Shown one piece after another: positions 24,293 to 32,651 of a stretch of 37,433 bases of DNA; position 1 is the stretch's first letter; every line of letters starts with the position of its first letter. The stretch is taken from the NCBI GenBank assembly GCA_023458215.1, contig JAEXAJ010000022.1:1-37433 (forward strand), given 5' to 3'. The notes beneath the pieces were generated by a model. It had not been told where the DNA came from. It worked only from the letters and a program-made list of their open reading frames with translations, and made no database searches. The DNA is from Bacteroidota bacterium. Its GTDB lineage: Bacteria > Bacteroidota > Bacteroidia > Bacteroidales > Bacteroidaceae. The position numbers were made by a program, and so were the translations under genes.

Positions 24293-26299
24293 CTACAAGA
24301 GAGGTTTCAATAAATAGATCCCCGCTACTGCTGCGAATACTACAAAAATTGCAAAGATTATTAGTAATATCAGGCTGTAGAAGAACATGAGCAATGTTTT
24401 CCAAAAACTTCTCCACCAGGTGCAGTGGTACAACTGTTTGTAATCCCAGCAAAAGAGGAAGAAGATGACCCAGACAGATACTTCGTACAGGTTGTTCACT
24501 CGGGCAGTGCCGTTGAATGGAAGTACGATGATGCTTATCAGAAGTATCTGGCATGCAATGAAAGCTTGTATGAATACATGCTCTGTAAGGTTGTATGTCA
24601 ATTTGTGCTTTCTGCGACGGAAAGCCAACAGTGTGGCTAGCGCAAAAAGCGGCAGGGTAGAAATGATACGGAAAGCTTTGTTGCCATGTCCCCAACTTTT
24701 CATCAGGTTCCATACCTTCATCAGGAAGGGGGAGTGTTGGAGATGCTGTTCTAACTTGTTGGTAACTTCCGAACCGGCTTCAAATAATTCGTCTATTATA
24801 TCTTCATCATCATTATCATTATCTGTGTATCTAGCGGCAGAGGATACAGCCGTAGAGTCCGTCTTTGCCGTTGTGGATGCCAATTCCTTTTCCAAACTTT
24901 CTATGGCCAAGGCATAAGTTTTTTTCTCTGCTGAAGATTGGGTCTTCTCCATCTCCTTTTGCAAGTCGTCACGGATGGCTAGCGTCTTTTCCGTGTTATC
25001 CGGCTTTTTCCTTTTTTGGGGGTTCAGCGCTTCGGGATCAACCAACTGCACACACATGATGTAGAGGGCTGCCAAAACGAACAATGTTTGGAACGGACGA
25101 AAGTAATGCACCCGTTTGCCGCCGATGAAATCACGCATCATATACCCCGGTCGGTAAAGAAGCTCCAGCAACGTGCGTCCGAAACCGTTGTCTATGTTGG
25201 TAAATCCTCCCATAATATTCTTGAAAGCATTGCTGAGGTGGTAGCGGGGAGTGTTTCGGCTTTGTCCGCACCGGTTGCAGAAATTGCCTGTGTAGGAAGT
25301 TCCGCAGTTTTGGCATGTGCACGGGTTGTCGTCAACGGGAGGGGTTTCTTTGCCCCGGATCAGTTTGATGTGAAATGCGCGCAGACGTATTCGGCAAGGT
25401 TTCAGCCACGGCTCAAGGAAAGCAGCTACCTTCTTGGGCAAAATTCTTCTTTTCTGCAAAATTCCCCAAAGGGTCAGAATAAATAAAATGGCAAAGACCC
25501 AAGTCTCTGAAGTACCCATTTCTTCGTACGTCAGCCATAGGAAGAACGCAAGTAACAGTATTTGCCATACGCTTATCGTTTTTCTTTTACGAGGGGCCGG
25601 AGAATCATTTTCGGGCAAAGGAATCTTTTCCGAATCAGGAATGGATGGTTGTTTGTCGCTGCCGTCCAATAATTCATCCAGCGTACTCATAATTTTCCAA
25701 TGAGGGTATTTGCTCAATTCCTGTGCGGTGGTCACGCCGTGGGTGACTCCCGCAAAGTCTACTCCGGCATTTTGTGCTGTTTCGGCATCTACCGTGCTGT
25801 CGCCTATGTACAGCGTTTCGGCTTTGGTGGTATGCAGTTGCTTGATGGCATACAAGAGTCCTTCGGGCGATGGCTTGGCGGCTTTTACATCTTCACCACC
25901 CACAATGATATCCATAAAGTTGCCGGGGAAATGCTGGTCCAGCAATTCCTTGATGCGATAACGGTATTTGGTGGAAATGATTCCGATGCGCGCACCGGCA
26001 TCTTTCAGCGCTACGAGCACAGATTTGGTTTCGAGAAAAAGCACTGTGTTCACGGTCATGTGGGTATCGGCTTCTTTGCGGTATTCTTCTCTGAAACCCG
26101 CCAGTTGTGCGGCGTCCGTTACTCCGGTAAGGATGGAAAAGGAGTCTTCCAGAGTTTTGCCGATGGTGCGTTTTATTTCTTCATCGGTCACGTCCATGTA
26201 TCCGTGCCGGGTAAGTACATTGCGGAAGCAAGTGACGATGCCGCGCGACGAATCGGCAAGGGTGTAATCGAAGTCGAATAGATAGGTCGTGTAACTCAT
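24293..26299 (-). CDS. HAD-family phosphatase fused to a membrane DUF3667 region
   Basis: 668 residues from the ATG at 26299. Residues 1-212 are a HAD subfamily IA phosphatase of the phosphoglycolate phosphatase type: nucleophile Asp9 and acid Asp11 in LFDFDYTLAD, Ser/Thr motif IISTKYR, Lys in VKAAKPSPEG, acidic motif YIGDSTVDAE. Next come a linker, two membrane helices (about 243-280), a zinc ribbon (Cys329, 332, 341, 344 in CQNCGTSYTGNFCNRCGQ) and a DUF3667 region with several membrane helices to the C-terminus. The phosphatase would thus be membrane-tethered; substrate unknown. A start at 26317 falls on the promoter box (26322-26315), so 26299 is preferred. Confidence 0.85.
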   Translation of the reverse strand: MSYTTYLFDFDYTLADSSRGIVTCFRNVLTRHGYMDVTDEEIKRTIGKTLEDSFSILTGVTDAAQLAGFREEYRKEADTHMTVNTVLFLETKSVLVALKDAGARIGIISTKYRYRIKELLDQHFPGNFMDIIVGGEDVKAAKPSPEGLLYAIKQLHTTKAETLYIGDSTVDAETAQNAGVDFAGVTHGVTTAQELSKYPHWKIMSTLDELLDGSDKQPSIPDSEKIPLPENDSPAPRKRKTISVWQILLLAFFLWLTYEEMGTSETWVFAILFILTLWGILQKRRILPKKVAAFLEPWLKPCRIRLRAFHIKLIRGKETPPVDDNPCTCQNCGTSYTGNFCNRCGQSRNTPRYHLSNAFKNIMGGFTNIDNGFGRTLLELLYRPGYMMRDFIGGKRVHYFRPFQTLFVLAALYIMCVQLVDPEALNPQKRKKPDNTEKTLAIRDDLQKEMEKTQSSAEKKTYALAIESLEKELASTTAKTDSTAVSSAARYTDNDNDDEDIIDELFEAGSEVTNKLEQHLQHSPFLMKVWNLMKSWGHGNKAFRIISTLPLFALATLLAFRRRKHKLTYNLTEHVFIQAFIACQILLISIIVLPFNGTARVNNLYEVSVWVIFFLFCWDYKQLYHCTWWRSFWKTLLMFFYSLILLIIFAIFVVFAAVAGIYLLKPLL

Positions 26300-26314
26300 T
26301 GCTGCTTTTTGGGG

Positions 26315-26322
26315 CAAAGATA
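26315..26322 (-). promoter_or_regulatory. Predicted -7 box of the HAD-DUF3667 gene
   Basis: Minus-strand TATCTTTG. It implies a very short leader (about 10 bases or fewer) before the ATG at 26299. No -33 element seen. Confidence 0.5.
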
Positions 26323-26595
26323 AGAAATAAAAATGAGACAGAGAGCCGAATAGGGAAAGAAGGCTGTGAATAAGGAGTTTATCCGTAATTGAAAGAGTGG
26401 GGAGAAGTCGGGTGAAACCAAAAAAACAAATTAAACCAGAAGTTGCGTTGTTATCCCGTTGCTTTTATCGGGAGATGGATACAGGTTTTACGGTGCTTTT
26501 AATGGGCTGGATTTTTAATCTAAAGATGTTGCGTTAGAAGAAATTTATCTTCAGAGAGGTATTGCGGGGCATTAGAAAAATAAAACAAAGTAACT

Positions 26596-26626
26596 GTTTC
26601 ATTTTCGATACTATGCATTATATTTG
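26596..26626 (+). promoter_or_regulatory. Predicted promoter of the MORN-repeat gene
   Basis: TTTC (26596-26599), a 19-base spacer and TATATTTG (26619-26626). The rest of the 390-base gap (26323-26595) shows only a weak TCCCG/CGGGA dyad near 26453-26472 and no gene. Confidence 0.55.
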
Positions 26627-26713
26627 GCGAAAGATGACTAATGAAGCTGTTAAATATCCTTTTATGGATGATTATTGAAAAAGAACGGATGGGAAACGAA
26701 ATAAATGCAAATT

Positions 26714-27985
26714 ATGAAACATCTAATTATTATAATGGTAGCTGTATTGATTCCGATGTATTGCATTGCCCAAAACGAACAAAGCAACAAATCTGGAACA
26801 ATGCCTTCAAATAAAGGAAAGAGTATGAGAGAAGATAGGGATATATATGAGGACATCGGTCGTTTTCTAAATCGGTATCCCATAGAAAAATATCAGGTAC
26901 AAGTTGATGGTCAGCAGGTAGGTCAAGCCGGGATAACCAAATTAATAACCTTACTGCGCGGCTGCTCGTGGAGAACAGAAGATTTTAAAACATGTGGCAG
27001 CTACGCTAAACCCTATGCGACTATCGGTATAAAGGTGAAAGGAGTTCGCAAAAAGTTAGAATTATTGGTTAGTGATAATGGAATCGATGTTTCAGATTGG
27101 AGTCCGGGAAGTGATCTCATATTGATGGGAGGAGGAGAGCCTATCACAGTTGACGTATATGGAAACTACGAACAATACACTATGTATTCCGAACTTATTC
27201 CTAAAATTAACGAAATAATATTTCAGACAATAGCCGATTTTAAGAATGTTGAAATTGTCGATACGCTTACAGTTATTGTAAAGCGTATAGATTATACAAT
27301 AGGAGGTTTGGTTGAAAGCATTCCAATGAGCGAAGAAGATAATGCTGAGTTCTTGCGTCTGTATAATCATACGATACACAGTACCAGTTATTCGGGAGGT
27401 GATCTTTGCTATGAGCAACCTTCCGGAGTTGAATATAACTTCGTGTATGGACAGAATGGTTTGCGACAAATATCAGACTACACACAAGGCACACACGAAT
27501 TTACCTATAATATATTTTCAGAAGCAGATGCTAAAGCGATGACAAAACTTGAGAATAAATACATCGCTTTACTTGATAGTCTGGAATATCCGGACGGAGG
27601 GTTTACAGCCACACTGCCTAATGGCAGGAGAATCGAGGGATGCTATCATAATGGAAAGAGAGAGGGCGTGTGGGTCGCATACGATCAAGATGATACGTTA
27701 TTAGAGTTGACTACCTATCGTAATGGTAAGAGAAACGGGCTTAAAATCACCTACTCTCCACTGTCTAAATACCATTATAAGGACGACAAACTTGACGGTC
27801 GATATGAGTTATACTCTTATAATGGAAGAAAAGAGCAAGATGGCAAATATGAGAATGGTAATGAGATCTACCGTCGAATGTTTCATGGCAATGGTCAATT
27901 ACAGTACGTTTATAAGAGTATTGATGGAAACTGGAAAATGCTTGAAGCGTATGATGATCAGGGAAAGAAAAGAGAATTAAAATGA
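26714..27985 (+). CDS. Secreted protein of unknown function with C-terminal MORN-type repeats
   Basis: 423 residues from the ATG at 26714 (an in-frame ATG at 26705 adds three). A signal peptide ends near MYCIAQ (about residue 20). The middle (about 45-285) matches no family I recognise. The C-terminal third has repeated G-x-Y-x-N-G-K-R-x-G-x-W/L units (GCYHNGKREGVWVAY, TYRNGKRNGLKITY, KLDGRYELYSYNGRKEQDGKY), the MORN_2 pattern that databases name YwqK family antitoxin; that name is not functional evidence. Two small lipoprotein genes follow on the same strand without clear promoters, so the three may form a unit. Confidence 0.7.
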   Translation: MKHLIIIMVAVLIPMYCIAQNEQSNKSGTMPSNKGKSMREDRDIYEDIGRFLNRYPIEKYQVQVDGQQVGQAGITKLITLLRGCSWRTEDFKTCGSYAKPYATIGIKVKGVRKKLELLVSDNGIDVSDWSPGSDLILMGGGEPITVDVYGNYEQYTMYSELIPKINEIIFQTIADFKNVEIVDTLTVIVKRIDYTIGGLVESIPMSEEDNAEFLRLYNHTIHSTSYSGGDLCYEQPSGVEYNFVYGQNGLRQISDYTQGTHEFTYNIFSEADAKAMTKLENKYIALLDSLEYPDGGFTATLPNGRRIEGCYHNGKREGVWVAYDQDDTLLELTTYRNGKRNGLKITYSPLSKYHYKDDKLDGRYELYSYNGRKEQDGKYENGNEIYRRMFHGNGQLQYVYKSIDGNWKMLEAYDDQGKKRELK

Positions 27986-28063
27986 AGATAAAAAAGTCAA
28001 ACTAAAAAATGCGAACCATAATTTCTAAGAATGACCGGTAATATTGAATGATTTAAAAGGAAT

Positions 28064-28504
28064 ATGAAAAATATAGTAAAGCTATTATTAGTTGCTGTGT
28101 GCATAATATCTTGCTCTATGCAATCTAAGCAGGGCATGCCTAAAAAAGTTTATGAAACAACATGGATGGAATTGACTGAAACGGATAGCGGATATGTCGT
28201 TTATAATTATTCAGATTTAGAAGATGATAATTTTAAAACTCCTCAAAAAATAGTCCTCAAAGGAGATTCTATAATCTGGATTACTTATAGTGAAATGCCG
28301 ATTATTGATATATTTGATAGTGTTCAAGAACTGGCTGATGAAGAATACTTCTTCCCGGTAGGAAATCATTATAAATTTGAATGGTCAGATAAGGATAAAC
28401 ATATTGCCAAATGGACAATATATTATGGAGATGAAAGAATTTTATCGAATCGTCTCTATATAGATAGTGTTTATAATACATATCCGGTTATAGACTACAA
28501 ATAG
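28064..28504 (+). CDS. Small lipoprotein of unknown function
   Basis: 146 residues with a lipoprotein signal peptide (MKNIVKLLLVAVCIISCSM; lipobox Cys17). The mature part is acidic and rich in aromatic residues, with no motif I can name. AAAAGGA lies a few bases before the ATG. The gap from the MORN-repeat gene is 78 bases with no promoter box seen, so co-transcription is likely. Confidence 0.72.
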   Translation: MKNIVKLLLVAVCIISCSMQSKQGMPKKVYETTWMELTETDSGYVVYNYSDLEDDNFKTPQKIVLKGDSIIWITYSEMPIIDIFDSVQELADEEYFFPVGNHYKFEWSDKDKHIAKWTIYYGDERILSNRLYIDSVYNTYPVIDYK

Positions 28505-28691
28505 TTTGATGATGAGGTAAACAACAATTGATATCTGTTTACTGTAAATACATATTATGAAAATGCGAGTTGTTTGACAGTTTAGCAGATAAATACTCAG
28601 GAAGTGAAAGTCAACGGAAGTTGCAAAAAAAAGTTGATAAACAACTAGGGCTTATCAAACTTAATTAATACAAGAATACGACACGGAAACC

Positions 28692-29849
28692 ATGAAGAAA
28701 ATAATCGTTGTACTCGGAGCAATAGCATTGTTTGCTCAAATAATAACCAGTTGTAATGGAACGAAAGATAATAAAGTTTCAGAAGATACAACTGTAACTA
28801 AGTCCGATAGCAACTTTGTTGCCGAAACACTTGATGAGCATAGCTTTAATCAGAAAACATTCGATAGTATTTTACAGCAGTTGAATCTGAAACGAAGTGA
28901 ATGTTACTTACGCTTTGTTTCGTCTCAGGTTTTGCCTGCGGATAATTCACTTACGATTTGGGTAATTCCCCGAATAAATTCCAAAGAGGAAGATTCCTCA
29001 GGAAATGAGATGTTCACTTTGGATGGTTATGTCTTACTTGCAGATACAAAATCGGGAAAGATTGAAAGTAAATTCTATAATCCGAAAGCTTGGGAATCTG
29101 ATGCTTGGAAACTATCAGCAATCGAAATTGATACCCTAAGTTATCGCCTGAATGATAACAAGGTTATGTTGGGTGTCCGTTCAACTCATCAGGGAAGTTC
29201 AACTGCTTTTCCTGCCGGTGAAAGCCATTGTCAATTGCTTGTCCGGGAAGGTAATTCGCTGAAATGTATTTTTGATTATGTGACTACTAAATATCAGGGA
29301 GAAGAAAATGAAGACACAAGCTGCTATTCTGAATATACTACTGACGTAGTTGTGACAGACCATAAGACAAATACCTTTTATGATTTTGCACTGTTGACCG
29401 ATAGCAGGACCGAAGAACGGAAAAATGATGGAATAGTAGATAGTCGTTACTCCATAAGAGACTCCATTCGGTTGTTTTGTTTTACGGGAGAAAAATATGA
29501 AGAAGTAAAGCATAGCGATACTGCGGTTGTTTATACCGAACAAATAGGGGAATCATACAGGCAATATTGGTATTATTATGGGAAAACGTTGGAACAGGTA
29601 TATAATATTTTCATAAACAGTGAAAAAAATGGTAGAGCCGAAAGATTATTTAAAAAAGAGATGCCCAAGGAGAATCTGAAATATGAAGTGGAAGATGAAG
29701 ATAATGGTGAAAGCAAAATCTCGATAAGTTATGAATGTAAAAATAGTAAGTGTCTGGAAATAAGTGTTGAAAGTGATTTGTTCTCTAATTATACAACAAT
29801 AACCGAGAAGGAAGGATATACGCAGGTTTCTGTATGGACAGCAGATTAA
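28692..29849 (+). CDS. Lipoprotein of unknown function
   Basis: 385 residues. The N-terminus MKKIIVVLGAIALFAQIITSC is a lipoprotein signal with lipobox Cys21, followed by a Ser/Thr/Lys-rich tether. The rest is a mixed alpha/beta sequence with high Glu and Lys content and no family I recognise. A 187-base gap precedes it without a clear TAnnTTTG box. AT-rich codon use is like that of its two upstream neighbours and unlike the GC-richer GH92 genes nearby, which hints at a shared foreign origin. Confidence 0.7.
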   Translation: MKKIIVVLGAIALFAQIITSCNGTKDNKVSEDTTVTKSDSNFVAETLDEHSFNQKTFDSILQQLNLKRSECYLRFVSSQVLPADNSLTIWVIPRINSKEEDSSGNEMFTLDGYVLLADTKSGKIESKFYNPKAWESDAWKLSAIEIDTLSYRLNDNKVMLGVRSTHQGSSTAFPAGESHCQLLVREGNSLKCIFDYVTTKYQGEENEDTSCYSEYTTDVVVTDHKTNTFYDFALLTDSRTEERKNDGIVDSRYSIRDSIRLFCFTGEKYEEVKHSDTAVVYTEQIGESYRQYWYYYGKTLEQVYNIFINSEKNGRAERLFKKEMPKENLKYEVEDEDNGESKISISYECKNSKCLEISVESDLFSNYTTITEKEGYTQVSVWTAD

Positions 29850-29851
29850 CA

Positions 29852-30028
29852 ATGAATAAAGATAACAATATAGCTTCGCATAGCGTAAGTTTCATTCATG
29901 AGATCAAACAGATTGTAACTGAAGCCTGGCAGAAAGCCTGTGCCGATATCAATTCGGCAATGGTGAAAGCATATTGGCAAATGGGCAAGCGCATTGGGGA
30001 AGAAGAGCAGCAGGGAAAAGAAATATAG
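29852..30028 (+). pseudogene. Remnant of a DUF1016 (YhcG-like) nuclease gene, N-terminal fragment
   Basis: 58 codons from an ATG two bases after the preceding gene, ending at TAG (30026-30028). The piece FIHEIKQIVTEAWQKACADI and SAMVKAYWQMGKRIGEEEQQGKE matches the start of the DUF1016 N-terminal domain of YhcG-type PDDEXK proteins, which normally run to about 330-370 residues. The stop falls just after EEEQQGKEI, where intact relatives continue with a YG...LS-type helix. The nuclease domain is absent from the window. The frame stays open after the stop for about 60 codons (30029-30220) but encodes nothing I recognise. A TATCTTTG at 30039-30046 may be chance. Confidence 0.72.
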
Positions 30029-30170
30029 AATAAAAAGCTATCTTTGCAGTCATTACGACTTGAAAGCATAGACGAGAAGGGATATTGCCGGGAAGATGTT
30101 TCTTCGGACATGCTCAATAAATACTTGTCTTATAAACTTTTCAGAAGAAAGTGGTATTTAGGAGTAGAGC

Positions 30171-30202
30171 GTTGGTTATATGTAACGGATGTATTATATT
30201 TG
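30171..30202 (+). promoter_or_regulatory. Predicted promoter of the first GH92 gene
   Basis: GTTG (30171-30174), a 20-base spacer and TATATTTG (30195-30202). The leader to the ATG would be about 150 bases, long for this window, and contains an 11-base imperfect inverted repeat (30238-30248 / 30273-30283) and a start-site hairpin (30329-30355). Confidence 0.55.
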
Positions 30203-30328
30203 CGAATAAATAGAAACGGGTAATACTATATTTTTAGATGAATAGTTCACGAAAAGTTACTTCTGTATCCACGAACCATTCATAGAAAAGCAATAAGGCG
30301 AGTAAGTGTTTTATTCGGTTGGGTTGTT

Positions 30329-30355
30329 ACATTATACACGTTAACCCTATAATGT
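30329..30355 (+). promoter_or_regulatory. Hairpin abutting the GH92 start codon
   Basis: ACATTATA (30329-30336) pairs with TATAATGT (30348-30355) around an 11-base loop, one base before the ATG at 30357. It could modulate ribosome access. The stem is A-U rich and weak. Confidence 0.4.
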
Positions 30356-30356
30356 T

Positions 30357-32579
30357 ATGAAATTGATTAAATCTTGTAGTCTGTTTTTAGTCTTTTTATC
30401 TCTTTTGGCTTGTACTTCACGAGTGTCAGACGTGGAGAATGTATCTTATGCAGATTTAGTGAATCCCTTTATCGGTACAGATTTTACCGGAAATACATAT
30501 CCGGGAGCTCAGGCACCGTTCGGTATGGTACAACTCAGTCCGGACAACGGACTGCCGGGGTGGGATCGGATCTCAGGTTATTTCTACCCTGACAGCACGA
30601 TTGCGGGGTTCAGTCATACGCATCTTTCCGGTACGGGAGCAGGAGATTTGTACGACATCTCTTTTATGCCCGTTACACTTCCCTATAAAGAAGCGGAAGC
30701 ACCCTTGGGCATTCATTCCCTGTTCTCTCACGACGACGAATCGGCGAGTGCCGGATATTACCAGGTGCGGCTGACCGACTATAACATCAATGTAGAGTTG
30801 ACGGCAACCGAACGTTGCGGCATCCAGCGCTATACTTTTCCCGAAGCCGATGCTGCCATCTTCCTGAACTTGAGGAAAGCGATGAACTGGGACTTTACAA
30901 ACGATTCGTATATAGAAGCGGTAGACTCCGTGACTATTCAAGGCTATCGCTACTCCGATGGTTGGGCGCGCGATCAACGAATCTATTTCCGTACCCGCTT
31001 CTCCCGCCCCATCGGCGCCATGCAGCTCGATTCCGCTGCTATCATGAAAGATGGCAAGCGGATAGGTACGTCCGTCATTGCCCGCTTCGATTTCAAAACG
31101 AAGCAAGGCGAACAGATTCTTGTCAATACAGCTATCTCCGGTGTGAGCATGGAAGGTGCCGCACGCAATCTTGCTGCCGAAGTTCCCGATAATGATTTTG
31201 ATAAATATCTTGCCGCCACCCGTAAGAACTGGAACGAGCAACTCTCTAAAATAGAAATCAAGTGTGACGACCGGGATGAAAAGGTGAAGTTTTATACAGC
31301 CTTATATCACTCCATGCTGGCGCCCACCATCTACAATGATGTGGATGGCGCCTATTACGGCCCCGACAAACAAGTTTATCAGGCGGACGGGTGGACCAAT
31401 TACAGCACCTTCTCGCTATGGGATACTTACCGGGCCGCTCATCCTCTCTATACCTATATAGAACCGCAACGTGCCAATGATATGGTAAAGTCGTTTCTGG
31501 CTTTTTATGAGCAGAACGGACGTCTGCCCGTATGGAACTTCCAGGGTGGTGAAACGGATATGATGATAGGCTATCACTCTGTGCCGGTCATTGTAGATGC
31601 TTATCTGAAAGGTATCGGCGATTTTGATGCGAAGAAGGCATTGGATGCTTGTGTAGCCACAGCCAATATCGACTCATATCGGGGAATAGGACTCTATAAG
31701 AAGTACGGCTACGTGCCTTATAATGTTACCGATCAGTATAATGCAGAAAACTGGTCGCTATCCAAGACTTTGGAATATGCTTACGATGACTATTGCATAG
31801 CCCTCATGGCCGAGAAACTGGGAGAGAAGCAGATTGCCGGGGAATTTTATAAACGCTCGCAGAATTATAAGAACGTATATAATCCGCAAAGCGGTTTCAT
31901 GCAGCCTCGTGATGATAAAGGCAACTTTATAAAAGATTTCTGCCCCGACGATTATACACCGCATATTTGCGAAAGCAACGGATGGCAATACTTCTGGTCT
32001 GTGCAACAAGATATTGACGGATTGATTGCTTTGACAGGTGGCAAAGAGCGGTTTGCACAGAAACTAGATAGTATGTTTACTTATCATCCCTCGGCCGAAG
32101 ATGATTTGCCTATCTTCAGTACAGGAATGATCGGGCAATATGCGCATGGCAATGAGCCGAGCCACCATGTCATCTACTTGTTCAATGCAGTAGGAGAGCC
32201 TTGGAAGACTCAAAAGTATGCGGCGGAAGTGATGCATGAATTATATAAAAATAATCCGGCCGGTTTGTGCGGCAACGAAGATTGTGGTCAGATGTCTGCC
32301 TGGTATGTATTCAGTGCGATGGGCTTCTATCCGGTAGATCCGGTTAGCGGAAAGTACGAGATTGGCTCTCCGTTATATCCCGAAATGAAAATGCATCTGC
32401 CCGGAGGAAAGACATTTACGGTGCTTGCACCTGCGGTAAGCAAAGCAAATTGTTATTTTCAGTCGGTGAAACTCAACGGAAAACCATACGATAAAAGTTA
32501 TATCACCCACGATCAAATAATGAACGGTAGTACTTTCGAATTTGAGATGGGAGAAACCCCGGGCAAGGTGTGGTATTAA
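30357..32579 (+). CDS. GH92 family alpha-mannosidase, lipoprotein
   Basis: 740 residues. A lipoprotein signal (MKLIKSCSLFLVFLSLLACTS; lipobox Cys19) predicts membrane anchoring, often surface or periplasmic in this group. The N-terminal beta-sandwich starts NPFIGTDFTGNTYPGAQAPFG; the (alpha/alpha)6 catalytic domain has YSTFSLWDTYRAAHPLYT, GYVPYNVTDQYNAENWSLSKTLEYAYDD, HGNEPSHHVIYLFN and GNEDCGQMSAWYVFSAMGFYPV, all GH92 signatures. The family comprises calcium-dependent inverting exo-alpha-mannosidases acting on alpha-1,2/1,3/1,4/1,6 links or mannose-1-phosphate; the exact linkage is not readable here. It lies 72 bases upstream of the ECF sigma gene and differs from the second GH92 at 34414. 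Confidence 0.94.
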   Translation: MKLIKSCSLFLVFLSLLACTSRVSDVENVSYADLVNPFIGTDFTGNTYPGAQAPFGMVQLSPDNGLPGWDRISGYFYPDSTIAGFSHTHLSGTGAGDLYDISFMPVTLPYKEAEAPLGIHSLFSHDDESASAGYYQVRLTDYNINVELTATERCGIQRYTFPEADAAIFLNLRKAMNWDFTNDSYIEAVDSVTIQGYRYSDGWARDQRIYFRTRFSRPIGAMQLDSAAIMKDGKRIGTSVIARFDFKTKQGEQILVNTAISGVSMEGAARNLAAEVPDNDFDKYLAATRKNWNEQLSKIEIKCDDRDEKVKFYTALYHSMLAPTIYNDVDGAYYGPDKQVYQADGWTNYSTFSLWDTYRAAHPLYTYIEPQRANDMVKSFLAFYEQNGRLPVWNFQGGETDMMIGYHSVPVIVDAYLKGIGDFDAKKALDACVATANIDSYRGIGLYKKYGYVPYNVTDQYNAENWSLSKTLEYAYDDYCIALMAEKLGEKQIAGEFYKRSQNYKNVYNPQSGFMQPRDDKGNFIKDFCPDDYTPHICESNGWQYFWSVQQDIDGLIALTGGKERFAQKLDSMFTYHPSAEDDLPIFSTGMIGQYAHGNEPSHHVIYLFNAVGEPWKTQKYAAEVMHELYKNNPAGLCGNEDCGQMSAWYVFSAMGFYPVDPVSGKYEIGSPLYPEMKMHLPGGKTFTVLAPAVSKANCYFQSVKLNGKPYDKSYITHDQIMNGSTFEFEMGETPGKVWY

Positions 32580-32584
32580 GGGAG

Positions 32585-32648
32585 GTGATGAGGTGATAGG
32601 GTGATGAAGTGATAGGGTGATAGGGTGATAGGGTGATAAGGTGATGGG
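32585..32648. repeat. Tandem repeat, eight 8-bp units of GTGATAGG type
   Basis: Eight contiguous 8-base units begin GTGAT; four are GTGATAGG exactly (32593, 32609, 32617, 32625) and the others differ in the last three bases (GAG, GAA, AAG, GGG). The array starts five bases after the GH92 stop and ends three bases before the ECF sigma ATG, filling nearly the whole gap. Confidence 0.92.
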
Positions 32649-32651
32649 GGG

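Noticed and set aside
24425..26281. Several plus-strand open frames within the HAD-DUF3667 gene
   Set aside because: They are shadows of the minus-strand gene, which has intact HAD and zinc-ribbon motifs.
30029..30223. Continued open frame after the DUF1016 remnant as a second gene
   Set aside because: It has no start codon in a good place and no recognisable family; it may be decayed sequence.
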